Assembly (NCBI GenBank): GCA_947652605.1
Contig: OX393582.1
Span: forward strand, 14,470,544-14,534,543
DNA from: Elmis aenea
Lineage: Eukaryota > Arthropoda > Insecta > Coleoptera > Elmidae
Direction of reading: 5' to 3'
DNA length: 64,000 bases
Under the pieces are notes generated by a model. It was not told the origin of the DNA and made no database searches. It saw only the letters and a program-made list of their open reading frames with translations. This document shows positions 49,901 through 59,584 of the stretch, in pieces. The translations under genes and the position numbers were made by a program. The number at the start of each line of letters is the position of its first letter. Within the stretch, counting starts at the first letter, position 1.

Positions 49901-52736
49901 TTTCTTTAAAAGTAAGAATTCGCAAATAACAATAGTTGTTTTACATTTTTTGGGGCCAAATCCAAATTTAAGAAAATCTGCAATACCAGGTGTAAATGAA
50001 CTCTGCCTATTTAAGGTTATAAAAATTAACCAAAATGATGCTATTGTACTCAAAATTGCTTCCTCTTCCCAAAAATGTAAAAATATACAGGATGTTCCAT
50101 TTAAAATAACAAAGTTAGGGTCATTTCCGGCGAAACCGGAAATGAAACAATTGTGTGCATGTGCTCAAAAAATCTGATTTTTTACACATATCATGTGTCT
50201 AAAATGTTATTTATCTAGAATCAAAACTAAAGAAAAAAAGAGGGTGCGTTATAGTTCATTTACACCTGGTATTTAACCTATTTTGTGCAATTTTTGAAAA
50301 TAAATATTGAGTTTCAATGGTAAGTTTTGAGTTTCCGGGGCCAAAAAGTTCGTACTCTTCTTCATTCACGATCTTCTTTCGGAAAATTTTAGTCCCATCA
50401 ACCGACTTTAGTACCACCAAGTGAGGTTCCCTTGTTAGAGCACACCCAAATACACTAACATTTTTAGAAACAAACAAATGAGAGACCCAATTTTGTTATT
50501 TTACATGGCAATTACGATTGAAATTGATGTAATTGAGTAGCGTAATTTTTTTGCTACTCAAACATTTGTCTTGAAAAATAAATTAATTACATAAAAGTAA
50601 AATTTTAAACCTCAATTTAGTAGTAAGCTGTGAAATAACGAAAACACTCTTGGAGAGTTAGTAAAACGTTTTTGATATTTGGAAAAAATAGTTTTTCGCT
50701 TTATTTCAAAAACCAAAAATTTTCAATAAATCTCTGTCAAAACAGCAGCATGAGAATACCTCATTAGCAGTGATGTGAGTCGTAATTTACGCCGTTAATT
50801 ACCACATTAATTACCGTAATTTATCCGTAATTTACCATTTTAAATTACCAATAATTACCACATTGTTATTGCATTTAGATCTAGTGCAAGATTTTTTACA
50901 AAAAAGAAAGCAAATGGCTCTTAGACCAGTTCATTTTGCTGCAAATTTACTTGACCCTTAATACTTATATGGGTAAAAACTTAAATAATGATGAATATGT
51001 TGATGCACTTACTTATATTAACAAACTATCGTCACATTTCATTAGCGAAAGTAACAACGGTCAAGTAATGACCGAGGTTTATATAAAGCAAAGGAAGAAC
51101 TTTTTGCAAAAGATTTTCTATGGACCGCGTTAAGCTCTGGTACATTGTTCTGTTTTGCGGTGGAAGTCGCTTTGCTCAACTACACGTTTAAGCAAAGTAG
51201 CTACAGAAATATTGAATTGTCCTGCAACAACGTGTGCCACAGAAAGATCTTTCTCTGCTTTTGGCAATATTCATAACAAAAAAGAAACAAACTAACAAAT
51301 GAAAGAGCCGCAGTTATTATTTGTTCATTATAATTTAAAAGTAAGTGAACCCAAAACTTTTTTTCAACATGAGGAAGAACCTTGCACTTCTCAGGAATCA
51401 AAGTCCTTTGCCTTAGAAGAGTTAAGGTCAGTAACTGAATATGAAACCGATTGTGATTTTAATCCGAATGAAAATTAACCAGAAAAAGATTTCATGTGTT
51501 AAAATATTAGGTACGTTTTTTTATTTTTTATGTTATAATTAGTTTTAACGTTTTGCTATTTACAATAAGTTTTTGATTTTTTATTAATTATTTCTAGTTT
51601 AATTACCTACATATTAAATACAGAAATCAAAAGTGATAAATTACAATCGTAATACCAGAAAATTAAAAATGGTAATAAAAAATGGTAAATGACCACTGTA
51701 ATTTACCAAAATTTAAAATTATGGCAATTTTACATCACCGCTTATTAGTTCTTCTTCTTTTTTTAATAATAACCTAGATACTCTGCATTCCCAAAGATAT
51801 TGAGACACCCTGTACTATAAATAAAAAATTACAATAAAAAAAAGACAAACCAGTTTGCGCGATTCCTAAAACATCTCGACCGGCTAAAGCACATGGTACG
51901 GCTTGGGCTTGAATAGGTGTTGGAGTTGTGTATTCAGCTCGTATAATTGACTTTAACAATTTATCATCAAAATTTAAATGTGCAAATGACGAAACTGGTT
52001 TTGGTGGGGCCGAACCCATGACGGTGAGTCCTAATGTGTTTCGTAGTTCAATAACCTTCTGTTGCGGCAGTTCCACTATTTCTGAATGCACTGTATAAAA
52101 GTCTTTACGAAACGGCTGATATTCAATCTCGGAGTGATCGATTGGTGGTAAGGGATCAATGATCTTTTTACGATCTGGCGGTATTGGATTGCCGTCTTGG
52201 TCATATTCAACTTCCGGAGTGTCGTCTTCCACTGGCGCTAAACCTGCGTTTGGATTTTCTTCCATGTATCGATAATACGATTCCTCATCGTCTTCTTGTT
52301 CTAAATCATCTCGAATGCCACTTGCTTTTTCTTGTTTGGTTTGAACATGCACTTGTTGTTCAATTCCAGCCATGTATGCATCTAATGGATCTTCTTCTGC
52401 TTCATCATCTTCGTCATCCTTTTTGTCTTCTTCGGCATGGGTAGGGCTACCAGGAGCTGGTATATAAGCCAGCGCTGGTGTACTTTCGTCGTCCTCGTCA
52501 TCAAAATATCTATAACATTGGTAACAGTATTTGCTTTCACAAAGGTTTCAGTGTACTTACTCATCTTCTGTGGCTGCACGTTTTCGACTTCCTCCCCAAG
52601 CTGCAGAAAGAGCATTTTGACTAATTGCATTCATAGTGGAATAGCCCTGTTTGCTGACTCCACTTGATGGAGGTGGAGGGACAGCATTGTGACTTCCACG
52701 TTTGACTTGGAAACTCGAAACATTAAATCCGCTCAT
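40938..52736 (-). CDS. DDX42: ATP-dependent RNA helicase DDX42
   Basis: Eight coding exons on the minus strand: 52736-52561, 52509-51851, 49055-48841, 48662-48237, 44857-44741, 44665-44397, 43261-43057 and 41018-40938. All are GT-AG with matching phases, 715 aa (human about 938; the missing part is low-complexity tail). DDX42 is a DEAD-box ATPase linked to the SF3B-containing U2 snRNP and has RNA annealing/unwinding activity in the nucleus. Motifs: acidic N-terminal region, Q-motif region ([11 protein letters not shown]), GSGKT 279-283, PTREL, TPGR 362-365, DEAD 386-389, SAT 417-419, LLHGDM, ARGLD 538-542, HRVGRTGR 563-570. A proline-rich tail (RPPPPPPP) follows, and the last 26 residues end in TRKKTRWE. 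Introns carry family A, H, I, B and E hairpins and a hAT element. Confidence 0.95.
41195..42712. mobile_element. Family A hairpin MITE, complete copy (A2), DDX42 last intron
   Basis: Ends are TA-CAGGGTGATTTAAATTC and GAATTTCAATCACCCTG-TA. The two arms (about 41195-41812 and 42094-42712) are complementary over about 600 bp around a loop of about 280 bp. This copy shows what family A looks like without the PSMD12 insert. Confidence 0.9.
45386..45855. mobile_element. Family H hairpin MITE with two nested pairs of ends
   Basis: Outer ends TA-CCGGGTGTCCCACAAGG and GTGGGACACCCTG-TA; arms of about 100 bp each. Exactly at the centre sits a second hairpin (45494-45737) with its own CAGGGTGTCCC ends. 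It lies in DDX42 intron 4. Confidence 0.85.
45494..45737. mobile_element. Inner hairpin of the family H composite
   Basis: Ends are TA-CAGGGTGTCCCAAATATAG and TATATTTGGGACATCCTG-TA. The subterminal CATGAGGATCTC and AACGGTAAGAGATACAGAG blocks pair with their counterparts. Half of the same composite occurs at 19370-19608. Confidence 0.8.
46074..46699. mobile_element. CAGGGTG hairpin MITE (family I), DDX42 intron 4
   Basis: Ends are TA-CAGGGTGTGTAAAAATTGG and CCAATTTATACACACCCTG-TA. Arms of about 110 bp contain GAAGCGCTACACGTGGCGAT and its complement. It abuts the next element, with only TATA between them. Confidence 0.85.
46704..48046. mobile_element. Family B hairpin MITE, complete copy, DDX42 intron 4
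   Basis: Starts TA-CAGGGTCTTTCATAAAT and ends AAGAAACACCCTG-TA. The arms are complementary over several hundred bp (CCCACCTTCACAGGGG with CCCCTGTGAAGGTGGG; TTCATATTGGGTAGAATTGA with its complement). A hAT MITE (46816-47053) is inserted in the left arm. One arm carries a 21-bp tandem duplication of TTCTACCCAATATGAAC. Confidence 0.85.
46816..47053. mobile_element. hAT-type MITE inside family B
   Basis: Ends are CAGTGGTGAGCTGTAGG and CATAGCTCACCACTG. Perfect target duplication GTTACACC (46808-46815 and 47054-47061). The interior contains CGAGCCCTTTG and its complement. Confidence 0.85.
48702..48816. repeat. Small family H-like hairpin in DDX42 intron 3
   Basis: GTGCAAAATAGGTGAGCCAC at the left pairs imperfectly with GGTGATCTATCTATTTGCCG at the right. 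The core has TTTGTATCTCTTACCATTGA like family H. Diverged. The 3' splice site of intron 3 lies about 40 bp away. Confidence 0.5.
49092..49640. other. DDX42 intron 2 sequence with a family A-like fragment
   Basis: AGGGTGATTGAAATTTGTGT and TCAAGCATGAGAATTTCG at the left resemble a diverged family A left end. The rest (GGACTGCAGCC-type pieces near 49195 and 49465) looks like decayed hAT-like repeat without recognisable ends. Confidence 0.45.
49645..50440. mobile_element. Foldback element (family E) in DDX42 intron 2
   Basis: Arms of about 170 bp: AAGGGAACCTCACTTGGTGG (49650) pairs with CCACCAAGTGAGGTTCCCTT (50415). In the minus-strand reading the right arm keeps an open frame ([20 protein letters not shown]...) for about 70 codons. 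The left arm has the same frame with a 1-nt insertion. The centre carries the ATGTAAAAATATACAGGATG block shared with family D. Confidence 0.7.
50768..51740 (+). mobile_element. hAT element with decayed transposase, DDX42 intron 2
   Basis: Ends are CAGTGATGTGAGTCG and ATTTTACATCACCG. Target duplication CTCATTAG/CTTATTAG (50760-50767 and 51741-51748). Subterminal TAATTTACC-type repeats occur at both ends. It carries the C-terminal part of a hAT transposase in + orientation. Confidence 0.75.
50920..51478 (+). pseudogene. hAT transposase C-terminal fragment
   Basis: Reads [15 protein letters not shown], then [15 protein letters not shown], then after frame changes [20 protein letters not shown] followed by [11 protein letters not shown], and an acidic tail ending FNPNEN-stop. 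This is the hAT dimerisation region (usual pattern SERxFSxxGxIxxxxRNxLxxERA). Internal stops and shifts make it non-functional. The catalytic DDE part is missing. Confidence 0.75.
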
Positions 52737-54651
52737 TTTAAAAGTGTTTTATTAATTTACAATTTAAAAGTTATTTAATTAGTAAACAAAACCACCGCAT
52801 TTTGAGGTTATATAAAACTGACACTGACGTACTAGCTTTAAACAGGCTTGCAACATATAGCCCATGAAATTAAAAAAAATAAACTCCCTAAACTATTGTA
52901 TGTTGTGTTGCAGAAACAGCAGGCTCAATTTTAAACACAATAATGAAGTATGTGTGTATTTTAACTTATTACATAAATTATTTGTTTAAAATATAGTTTA
53001 TATGCGACGTTTTTAAATTTAAAAATTAATTTGCCGCATAGATATGTATTTACCATAAAATGTTGGCAAAAAATTTCTTATCACTCAAATTTTTGGGGAA
53101 TGATCCCAGTGAAGTTGTATATTAAAAGCATGATTAAAAATTAAGTTTTGAATCATCTCATTTTAAAATTTTATACAAAAAACGATCTTTAAAACTTCAT
53201 ATGAAAAATTTATTTTCTCATTAGCAACAATGTTTCATTATTTGCACAAACTTAATTTATGATTTTCGTTAGGAGTTTATAAGAAATCAGTTTTTATTCT
53301 TATACAAACGAAAATAAACAACAAATTTAAACAACAAAGTGGGAGTTAGTTATGTCATTTAGTCAATATCTGCACTAAATCAACAAATTTCTTATTTCTA
53401 AAAGATTACTTCCAAATCGAATGCTACCATTAATATAAGCCTGTTAGAATTAAATGGATGTTAAAATTCATGAATAGAATAATAAACCTTTTGTAGACTA
53501 TACATTTTAAATATAGATATATTTAATTTTGTTACTTTTGATTGGTCTTTACTACGTAGTAAGTAAAATTTTTGCATTCATTTAAATAAACGATACATAA
53601 TTTAATTCGCAGTGTTTCCAGCCAATTTCTACATCGTTTATTTTAACTTGATATGACTTTTAAGTTTTAAGTTGCTTAAATACGTACTATTGGTCACTTC
53701 TCTGCGGTCAGGGAATCTTTATATTCTTCCTAATTAAGCGTCACTAAAAATTAATTGTTTACCCATTTCCCCGGTCATCGTCATATGGAAAAATTAAATT
53801 TTTAGTTAAATTTCCAAGCGATTAAAAACTGTTATACATATAAAAGATTACTTACATAAAATATTCATTGTTTGAAATTTTATGATTTGAACAATTCTGC
53901 TGTAAAAAAACTATACAGTGTGTCCCAATACTGTTTTCCAAGTCCTGTAACTTTTTTGTGTTTAGGGGTTGAACTGTGATTTATATTACAAAATATATAA
54001 AGGATCGCAAGTCTTTTTAAATATGTTGTTAGATTTTACTTTTATTTAATCGTTTTTGTATATTATGACTTGAAATTTTATTAGTTTTAGTTGTTATGTT
54101 CGACATTTTTAATAGCTGTTTAAAAACATCGATACTACGTCGTTTGACATTTTGTTTCTGAACAAAACAAATTAAGAGAGGCAATTATTTTAACCAAAAT
54201 TACTGAAAAAACGAACCGAATTTTTCGACCAATAAATCGATTTTCTTTAAAACCAAAGCAAATTGCTTAAAACTTCTTATACACCTTATTTATAGCCAAA
54301 TTAAGGATTATTAGTCCTTAAATAAAAGCATAAAGCATTCTGCTGCTAAAAAAGTCCTCGGCTCTTTTTGCGTTTATTAACCGCCCCCCCATGGAAGCAT
54401 CTTGCCTACGTCACTGGTATTTAGTTTTTGCATGTTATGTTATGCTTATGGTTTTTTTTTCAAACTCATATATTTGTGGATTACATGGCGAATTTAATTG
54501 AAAAATGGCACGGTTTAAATCCTTAGCTTACACAGTCTTTATTTAATTAGACTACGCGAAATGGACTTGAACCATTTTTATTATAAATGATTACGTAATT
54601 TCATTTACTAACGAATTTTCAATTGGCCAAAGCATATGGATATTTTAAAGT
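52737..54651. other. 5' flank of DDX42 and AT-rich intergenic stretch
   Basis: The DDX42 promoter must lie just right of 52736. A solo CAGTGTGTCCCAATAC-like terminus lies near 53916. No open frames or paired repeats recognised. Confidence 0.45.
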
Positions 54652-55084
54652 TTTCTTCTTCTTCTTCTTCTTAATCGGTTCCTCTTGTACGTTTCGGTGT
54701 CGAGGTATGCTTTTCTATTTCTGTATTATGTTCCTTCACTCCTTCCTATCATTAGCTATTGTGGCACATCTCTCCAGCTGACTCTTTTTTCTTCTAGTCT
54801 CTGCCTCACTTCTTTTTCCATTTTATTCTTGGTCTTCCTCTATTTCTTTTTCCTTCCATCTTCATTTTCCATTCTATTTTCGCGTATCTGCTTTCTGGCA
54901 TGCGTAGTAGATGTCCAAGACATCTTAATTGATTCGTCTCCATCTTTTTCTTAATATCTGTTAATCCTAGGTTATTTCGAATTTTTTCGTTACTGATTTT
55001 ATAGATCAGTCTACATCCCTCTATTCTTCTCAGAAATCTCATTTCCTGAACCTGTATTCTTTGTTTTTGAGTTAGTGCATACAA
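54652..55084 (-). pseudogene. 3' end of a non-LTR retrotransposon
   Basis: On the minus strand the frame begins ALTQKQRIQVQEMRFLRRIE and contains LRCLGHLLRMPE and GKRNRGRPRIKWKKK. This is the C-terminal region usual in endonuclease/reverse-transcriptase proteins of insect non-LTR elements (LRWFGHVxRM...GRPRxRW). The element's 3' end is an (AAG)n tail, seen as CTTCTTCTT at 54655-54672. It joins directly, head to head, with 55085. Confidence 0.75.
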
Positions 55085-56344
55085 GGAAAAGAAGTAGAAC
55101 TAGTAGAGGAATTCGACAATAGAAAAATAGTTATATTAGGATTAACTGAAACGAAGGAAAAAGGGAAAGGAATAGTAAAGCTCGACAAAGGGCATATATT
55201 AATATATAGTGGAGCAAAAGAAACGGAATTTCTAAAGCTGGGGAAGCCTGCGCAGTAAGAAAACAATAGAGTGAAAAAATAAAAAGATGGAAAGTTATAT
55301 CAGAAAGAGTAATGATACAAATTACAAAGAAGGAATTGATAGGGGTGGTAATGTCATATAGCTCGAATGAGAATGCGGCAGAAGAGGATTAGGATATATT
55401 TTATAAACAACTACAAGAAACAGTGGATGAAATGCGAGGGAGAACAATCATAGTAGGAGATTTTAATGGACGAGTTGGTAATGATGTCAAAAAGTACGGC
55501 GCAGTGCTGGGAAGATATGGGGAAGAAGCACTAAATAACAATGGAAGGCGATTAACAGAATTTTGCTTTGAAAATAATTTATCAATAATAAACAGCTAAT
55601 TCAAACACAAAAATATCTATAAATACACAACAGCGGTAAAAAGTAGGGATGAAAATTCAATAATTGATAATATTATAGTAGATGACACAGAAAAGAGCAG
55701 TCATAAATGCTAGAGTATATCCCGGGGGGAGGGGGGTGGGGGGATAGAAATAGGCAGAGATCATTATCTACTTATGGCAGCAATTCAAATAAGACAAAAT
55801 GACACAGAACGAATAAAACAAGATGAAAAGAAAAATATAATAAAAATAAAAGCATATAAACTAAACAAGAAAGAGATACAACAAAACTTTTAAGATTATA
55901 TAAAAACAGAGAAGCAAAAGCGCGAAGGGGACGAACAAGGAAAGGATTTGGAGCATTTATGGACAGATGTCAAAAGACTCGTTCTCAAGTCTACTGAAAG
56001 GGCATGTGGGACAATGAAACACGGTAATAATAATAATAGGAAACAAACTGCCTGGGGGGCCGAAGAAGTCAAAAGAGAAGTAAAGGAAAAGAAAAGATTA
56101 TGGAAAAAATACCTGACAACAAGCAAACCAACAGATTACGAAAAATACAAACAACAAAGAGTTGCTAGAAGCAAAAGCGAAGACTTGGGAGGACTTTGGG
56201 AAAAGAATGGAAGAACATTATGCGAGCAATCAAAAACTTTTCTACAAGGTATTAAAAAACCTAAGACAAGATAAAAACCATCCATTAAAGCAAATAATGG
56301 ATAAACAGGGAAAAATACTGACAACAGAATATTTTAAAGTATAA
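55085..56344 (+). pseudogene. 5' part of a non-LTR retrotransposon: AP-endonuclease domain
   Basis: Reads VEEFDNRKIVILGLTETK..., GHILIYSGAKE, VDEMRGRTIIVGDFNGRVGN, GRYGEEALNNNGRRL, FCFENNLSIINS and GRDHYLLMAAI, in several frames. These are the endonuclease blocks (GDFN and the SDH region) of the same group as the 54652-55084 fragment. The start of the linker to the RT follows, ending DKQGKILTTEYFKV-stop. Many stops and shifts, including a G-run near 55720. No RT core. Confidence 0.75.
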
Positions 56345-56624
56345 ACTATAAATTGTCTACAAATAAAAAGTTTTCACTAAATTATAGGTAAATGGTGTTT
56401 TTTTCAATTTTTTCCCCTAAATGGACACACCACTTTTATAATAAACGGTCCATATGTCATAGTTTAATGAAGTGAATTTTGATGTGATAGCTACATTATA
56501 GTGACAAAGAAAAATATCACCATTTTATCAACAAAGTTACAATTTAAAGTGACCAGATGTTTTTGGGTCAAATGGGGGACATTTATTGGTAAAAGCAAAG
56601 AATATAGAAGCAAAATATTTTATT

Positions 56625-57121
56625 CTTACAAAAATAAGTGAGCATGCATCACTAAATAAACACGAAAACATCTATCACTTTTACTCAATATGTACAAACC
56701 ATGGTAACCACCAAAATGAATCGTTTTATTTTAGTATATTTGGTGGTGCATGTTCACTGAATTTATATTTTACTCAAAAACTGTAGGTTTTGCGCAAAAA
56801 TTTAAAGAATAAGGAAAGGTTCTAAGTTTAAAAAATTGCAAAATTTTTATCCTCCAAAAAGTTCTGATAAAAAAAAACAACAGCGGTCGCACTTTTCAGC
56901 CCCTTGTAAAGGTTTGAGCTCATTTAAAATATTACTGTGGAAAACCGTTTAATAAGTAATCTATCAGAAGTAATGTTTCTACATTTCTTCTTTTCACCGT
57001 TTTCCTTTATCCATGTAACACTGAAACAAGATGTTTTAGAAAAAAATTATATGCAAGCCCCCCTTAATTTTTGATAAGGAATTACCCCCCGAAGATTTCC
57101 CAATATTTATGAAGCACCCTG
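56625..57121. mobile_element. Family B hairpin MITE, right half (B3)
   Basis: Contains ACCATGGTAACCACCAAAAT, CTCAAAAACTGTAGGTTTT, GGTCGCACTTTTCAGCCCC and CCCCCCTTAATTTTTGATAA, and ends GAAGCACCCTG-TA. The left arm is absent. A GC-rich hAT-like scrap (GCCGGCCCTG) follows at 57180-57210. Confidence 0.7.
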
Positions 57122-57524
57122 TATATAGACACATACGCATATTTAGACATTATATGGGGGCGTCCAAAGTTTCTTTGCCTAGGGGTGCCAGATACCCTTA
57201 CGCCGGCCCTGTATGTATTTGTCTTAAAAAAAACTACATTTTGGTTAACTTTAATAATAATCTTTTAAATAAATATTACAATATCAAATACTGTATTTCT
57301 CATAACTGTGTATTTCTTAAGTAATTTTGTATCATTTTTTAAAACTTCGTAACGAGAAACATTCAAATTGTATTTTGTTTGTGTTACGCTTTTTAGTGTT
57401 TTAACAATTAATTCAGTTTCCTCTGATATCCAATACTTATTAATTAACGAAAAAACCCTTAGTCGAAGCATTAGTACCAGGTGAAGAATACGCAAGTTTA
57501 TCGATTCTTTTTTAATGTTGGCAT

Positions 57525-57854
57525 CAGTGGCGTACGCAGAAAAATATTTTAGGGGTTATATTGTTTTAATTTGCAAAAATAATACTAATTTCAAGTTGTA
57601 GGAAAAAGTTGCGGGGGGTCCAGGGGGGCGGCTGTCCCCCGAGTAACAGCGCCAGGTATTTTTTTAAATAAATGTTCAAGGTCAAACGTACACAAAAATA
57701 GCATTTATGAGTAAAATATACAAACAATATATTTTATATGTATGGAAAAGTAGACTGTCGCGCAATTTTGAAATACGGTAATTATACTTTTAGTTCTTTT
57801 CAAATTTTCGGAGGAGATTTATCTCCCCTAATCTCCCCCTTGCGTACGCCACTG
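57525..57854. mobile_element. hAT-type MITE
   Basis: Ends are CAGTGGCGTACGCAG and TTGCGTACGCCACTG. Target duplication GTTGGCAT/GTTGACAT (57517-57524 and 57855-57862), one change. Confidence 0.8.
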
Positions 57855-58084
57855 GTTGACATGGCACATGATTCTGCTTAAAATGTTTGACCCACTTTAT
57901 GTCCGATTCTATAATCCAATCCTGCACTTTTTTCTGTGATATATTGTTTTAAATACGAAGTCTCATCAAAAAGTACACATTCAATTGAATTTTAATGGGG
58001 GACGTTTTCATGGACATTTATGTGTGGGGGACAATAAGTTCAAATGTGGAACAATCTCCCCTAATAGGGTACGTATGGTCACTT

Positions 58085-59384
58085 TGCAATTAATTAAAGT
58101 TTTAATTTAATTTAAAAAAATGTTAATGCGTCCGTCCAGAAAATCAGTTGTTTCCGATCAATTTTTAGGCTGGTCTAGGCCAGAAAGTAACTGGTTGCCA
58201 TGGTAATGACTTTTCTTTACCGGCCTAGGCCGGAAAGTAGCTGGTTGCCATGGTGATGAGTTGTTTTATTGATTTGCGCTGTCAAACAAGCGTCATTAAA
58301 CCACCAAGTGAGTTTTCACCTGTAGTTTGTTAAGTTATTGTTTAATTATGGATGGTGACGATAGTGATTTTGGTGTCAGCGGACGCAGAAAAAATATTGT
58401 ACGTAACATACCAGTAAAGTGTCTTTACTGGACTCGTATGCTTTCAGGACTCGCCTACGATTCGTCCAAGAACTGCCCACTCGTCCAGTAAAGTACAACT
58501 TTCCGGTTTTGTTTGGTAAATAACTATTATTTTGTCGCGGGGCTCCTAAAATGATTTTTAAATGTAATTCGTTGAGACTGGGACCTCCTAATAAGCGAGA
58601 CATCGTAAATATAAGATCTCCTAAAAAGCGAGGCCCCTAGAGCGTGCGGCATTGCGTATCACACGTAAATGCGGCCCTGGTTAAGCGTGAAGCACTCTTT
58701 AAAAATTAATAACTAGAGTAGCATTTTACTTAAAAGATACAGCGACATTTACAAATAATTATTGTGTGAAAATAATTAAGTAACTATGTCCAAAATTACT
58801 AAAAATTGCTCAAAAATCTGTAAACAAATCATATTAACAATGCAATTAATCCCTTTAACGATTTCTAATTTTATTGTTTGCTACGCTGATAGGTAATTAC
58901 AAGATATACCTTATTTGCATTAATTACTTCATTTATGTTAACCTACACGTGACTCCGACTCCTTGTAATTTCCGCTAATTATTGTAGTATTTCTTTGAAA
59001 AACGATAAAGCGGACAATCGTTTTGCGGTGTACTGCCCTATTAATTATTACATTTTAAAGCGGTTTTATGAATCGGTTTTCAATAACTAGTTCAAGTGCT
59101 TTTGTTTTGCTTGTTTTATTATGTTAATGGTTAGTTAATTAATTAGATTTTAAAAGGAAATACCCCGCAGACATAATGACGTTTACGTGACGCTGTGACA
59201 ATCGAAATTCCTCATTGGTTAACGACAAATTGAGGATACTTGGTTGGTGTCTTAAAAGTTCGCATGTCAGTCTGTTGTCATACGGGAGCGTGTAAAATGC
59301 GATTATTTAGAATGCGGCATTTCAAGAATTTTATACAGCGTTGCAAAATATGTGACTAAAAACTAATTAAGTGTAGTAAACAAT
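58085..59384. other. Intergenic stretch, likely upstream region of a + strand gene
   Basis: Contains two direct copies of a block of about 40 bp (CCGGAAAGTA, CTGGTTGCCATGGT) at about 58185-58262. A short inverted pair CTTTACTGGAC/GTCCAGTAAAG lies at 58418-58495 (perhaps a mini-MITE), inside an ATG-led 47-codon frame (from 58348). The part just before 59385 is somewhat richer in CpG and may be promoter. Confidence 0.4.
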
Positions 59385-59463
59385 ATGTTTATTAGTTATA
59401 AGATCCGGTTGTATATAATCTCATATATACTTTACGTTAATTGCGAACCGTCAAATGAATATG
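59385..59463 (+). CDS. Probable first coding exon (signal peptide) of a gene extending rightward
   Basis: ATG at 59385 opens a 26-codon frame: MFISYKIRLY, then a hydrophobic stretch (IISYILYVN), then CEPSNEY. It ends at a consensus donor (AATATG|GTAAGT) in phase 1. A short basic start, hydrophobic core and small/polar cleavage region make a typical signal peptide. No matching second exon was recognised before the window ends, so the first intron would exceed 4.5 kb and be filled with repeats. Protein family unknown; a secreted or receptor protein is the inference. Confidence 0.45.
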
Positions 59464-59584
59464 GTAAGTTCTTTTTTTAATACTATTTGCAAACGTCAAA
59501 GCTATTCGATAAATAAATAACAATTCGACGCATATTTAGACGAAGACCAATTACCAATCAATTACTAAATTAACAATACTAACC

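Larger units (their letters stand above)
56547..58084. mobile_element. Composite element with AAAGTGACCA ends
   Basis: AAAGTGACCAGATG at the left and CGTATGGTCACTTTG at the right form an inverted pair. Both flanks carry GGGGGACA-type runs. A family B half copy (56625-57121) and a hAT MITE (57525-57854) lie inside. Superfamily not determined. Confidence 0.45.

Noticed and set aside
49950..50177. 75-codon open frame on the + strand
   Set aside because: It spans the core of foldback family E and includes non-coding blocks shared with family D (the ATGTAAAAATATACAGG region), so it is chance.
54806..55084. Stand-alone 92-residue gene
   Set aside because: The residues match the C-terminal region of non-LTR retrotransposon proteins, and the sequence ends in the element's (AAG)n tail.
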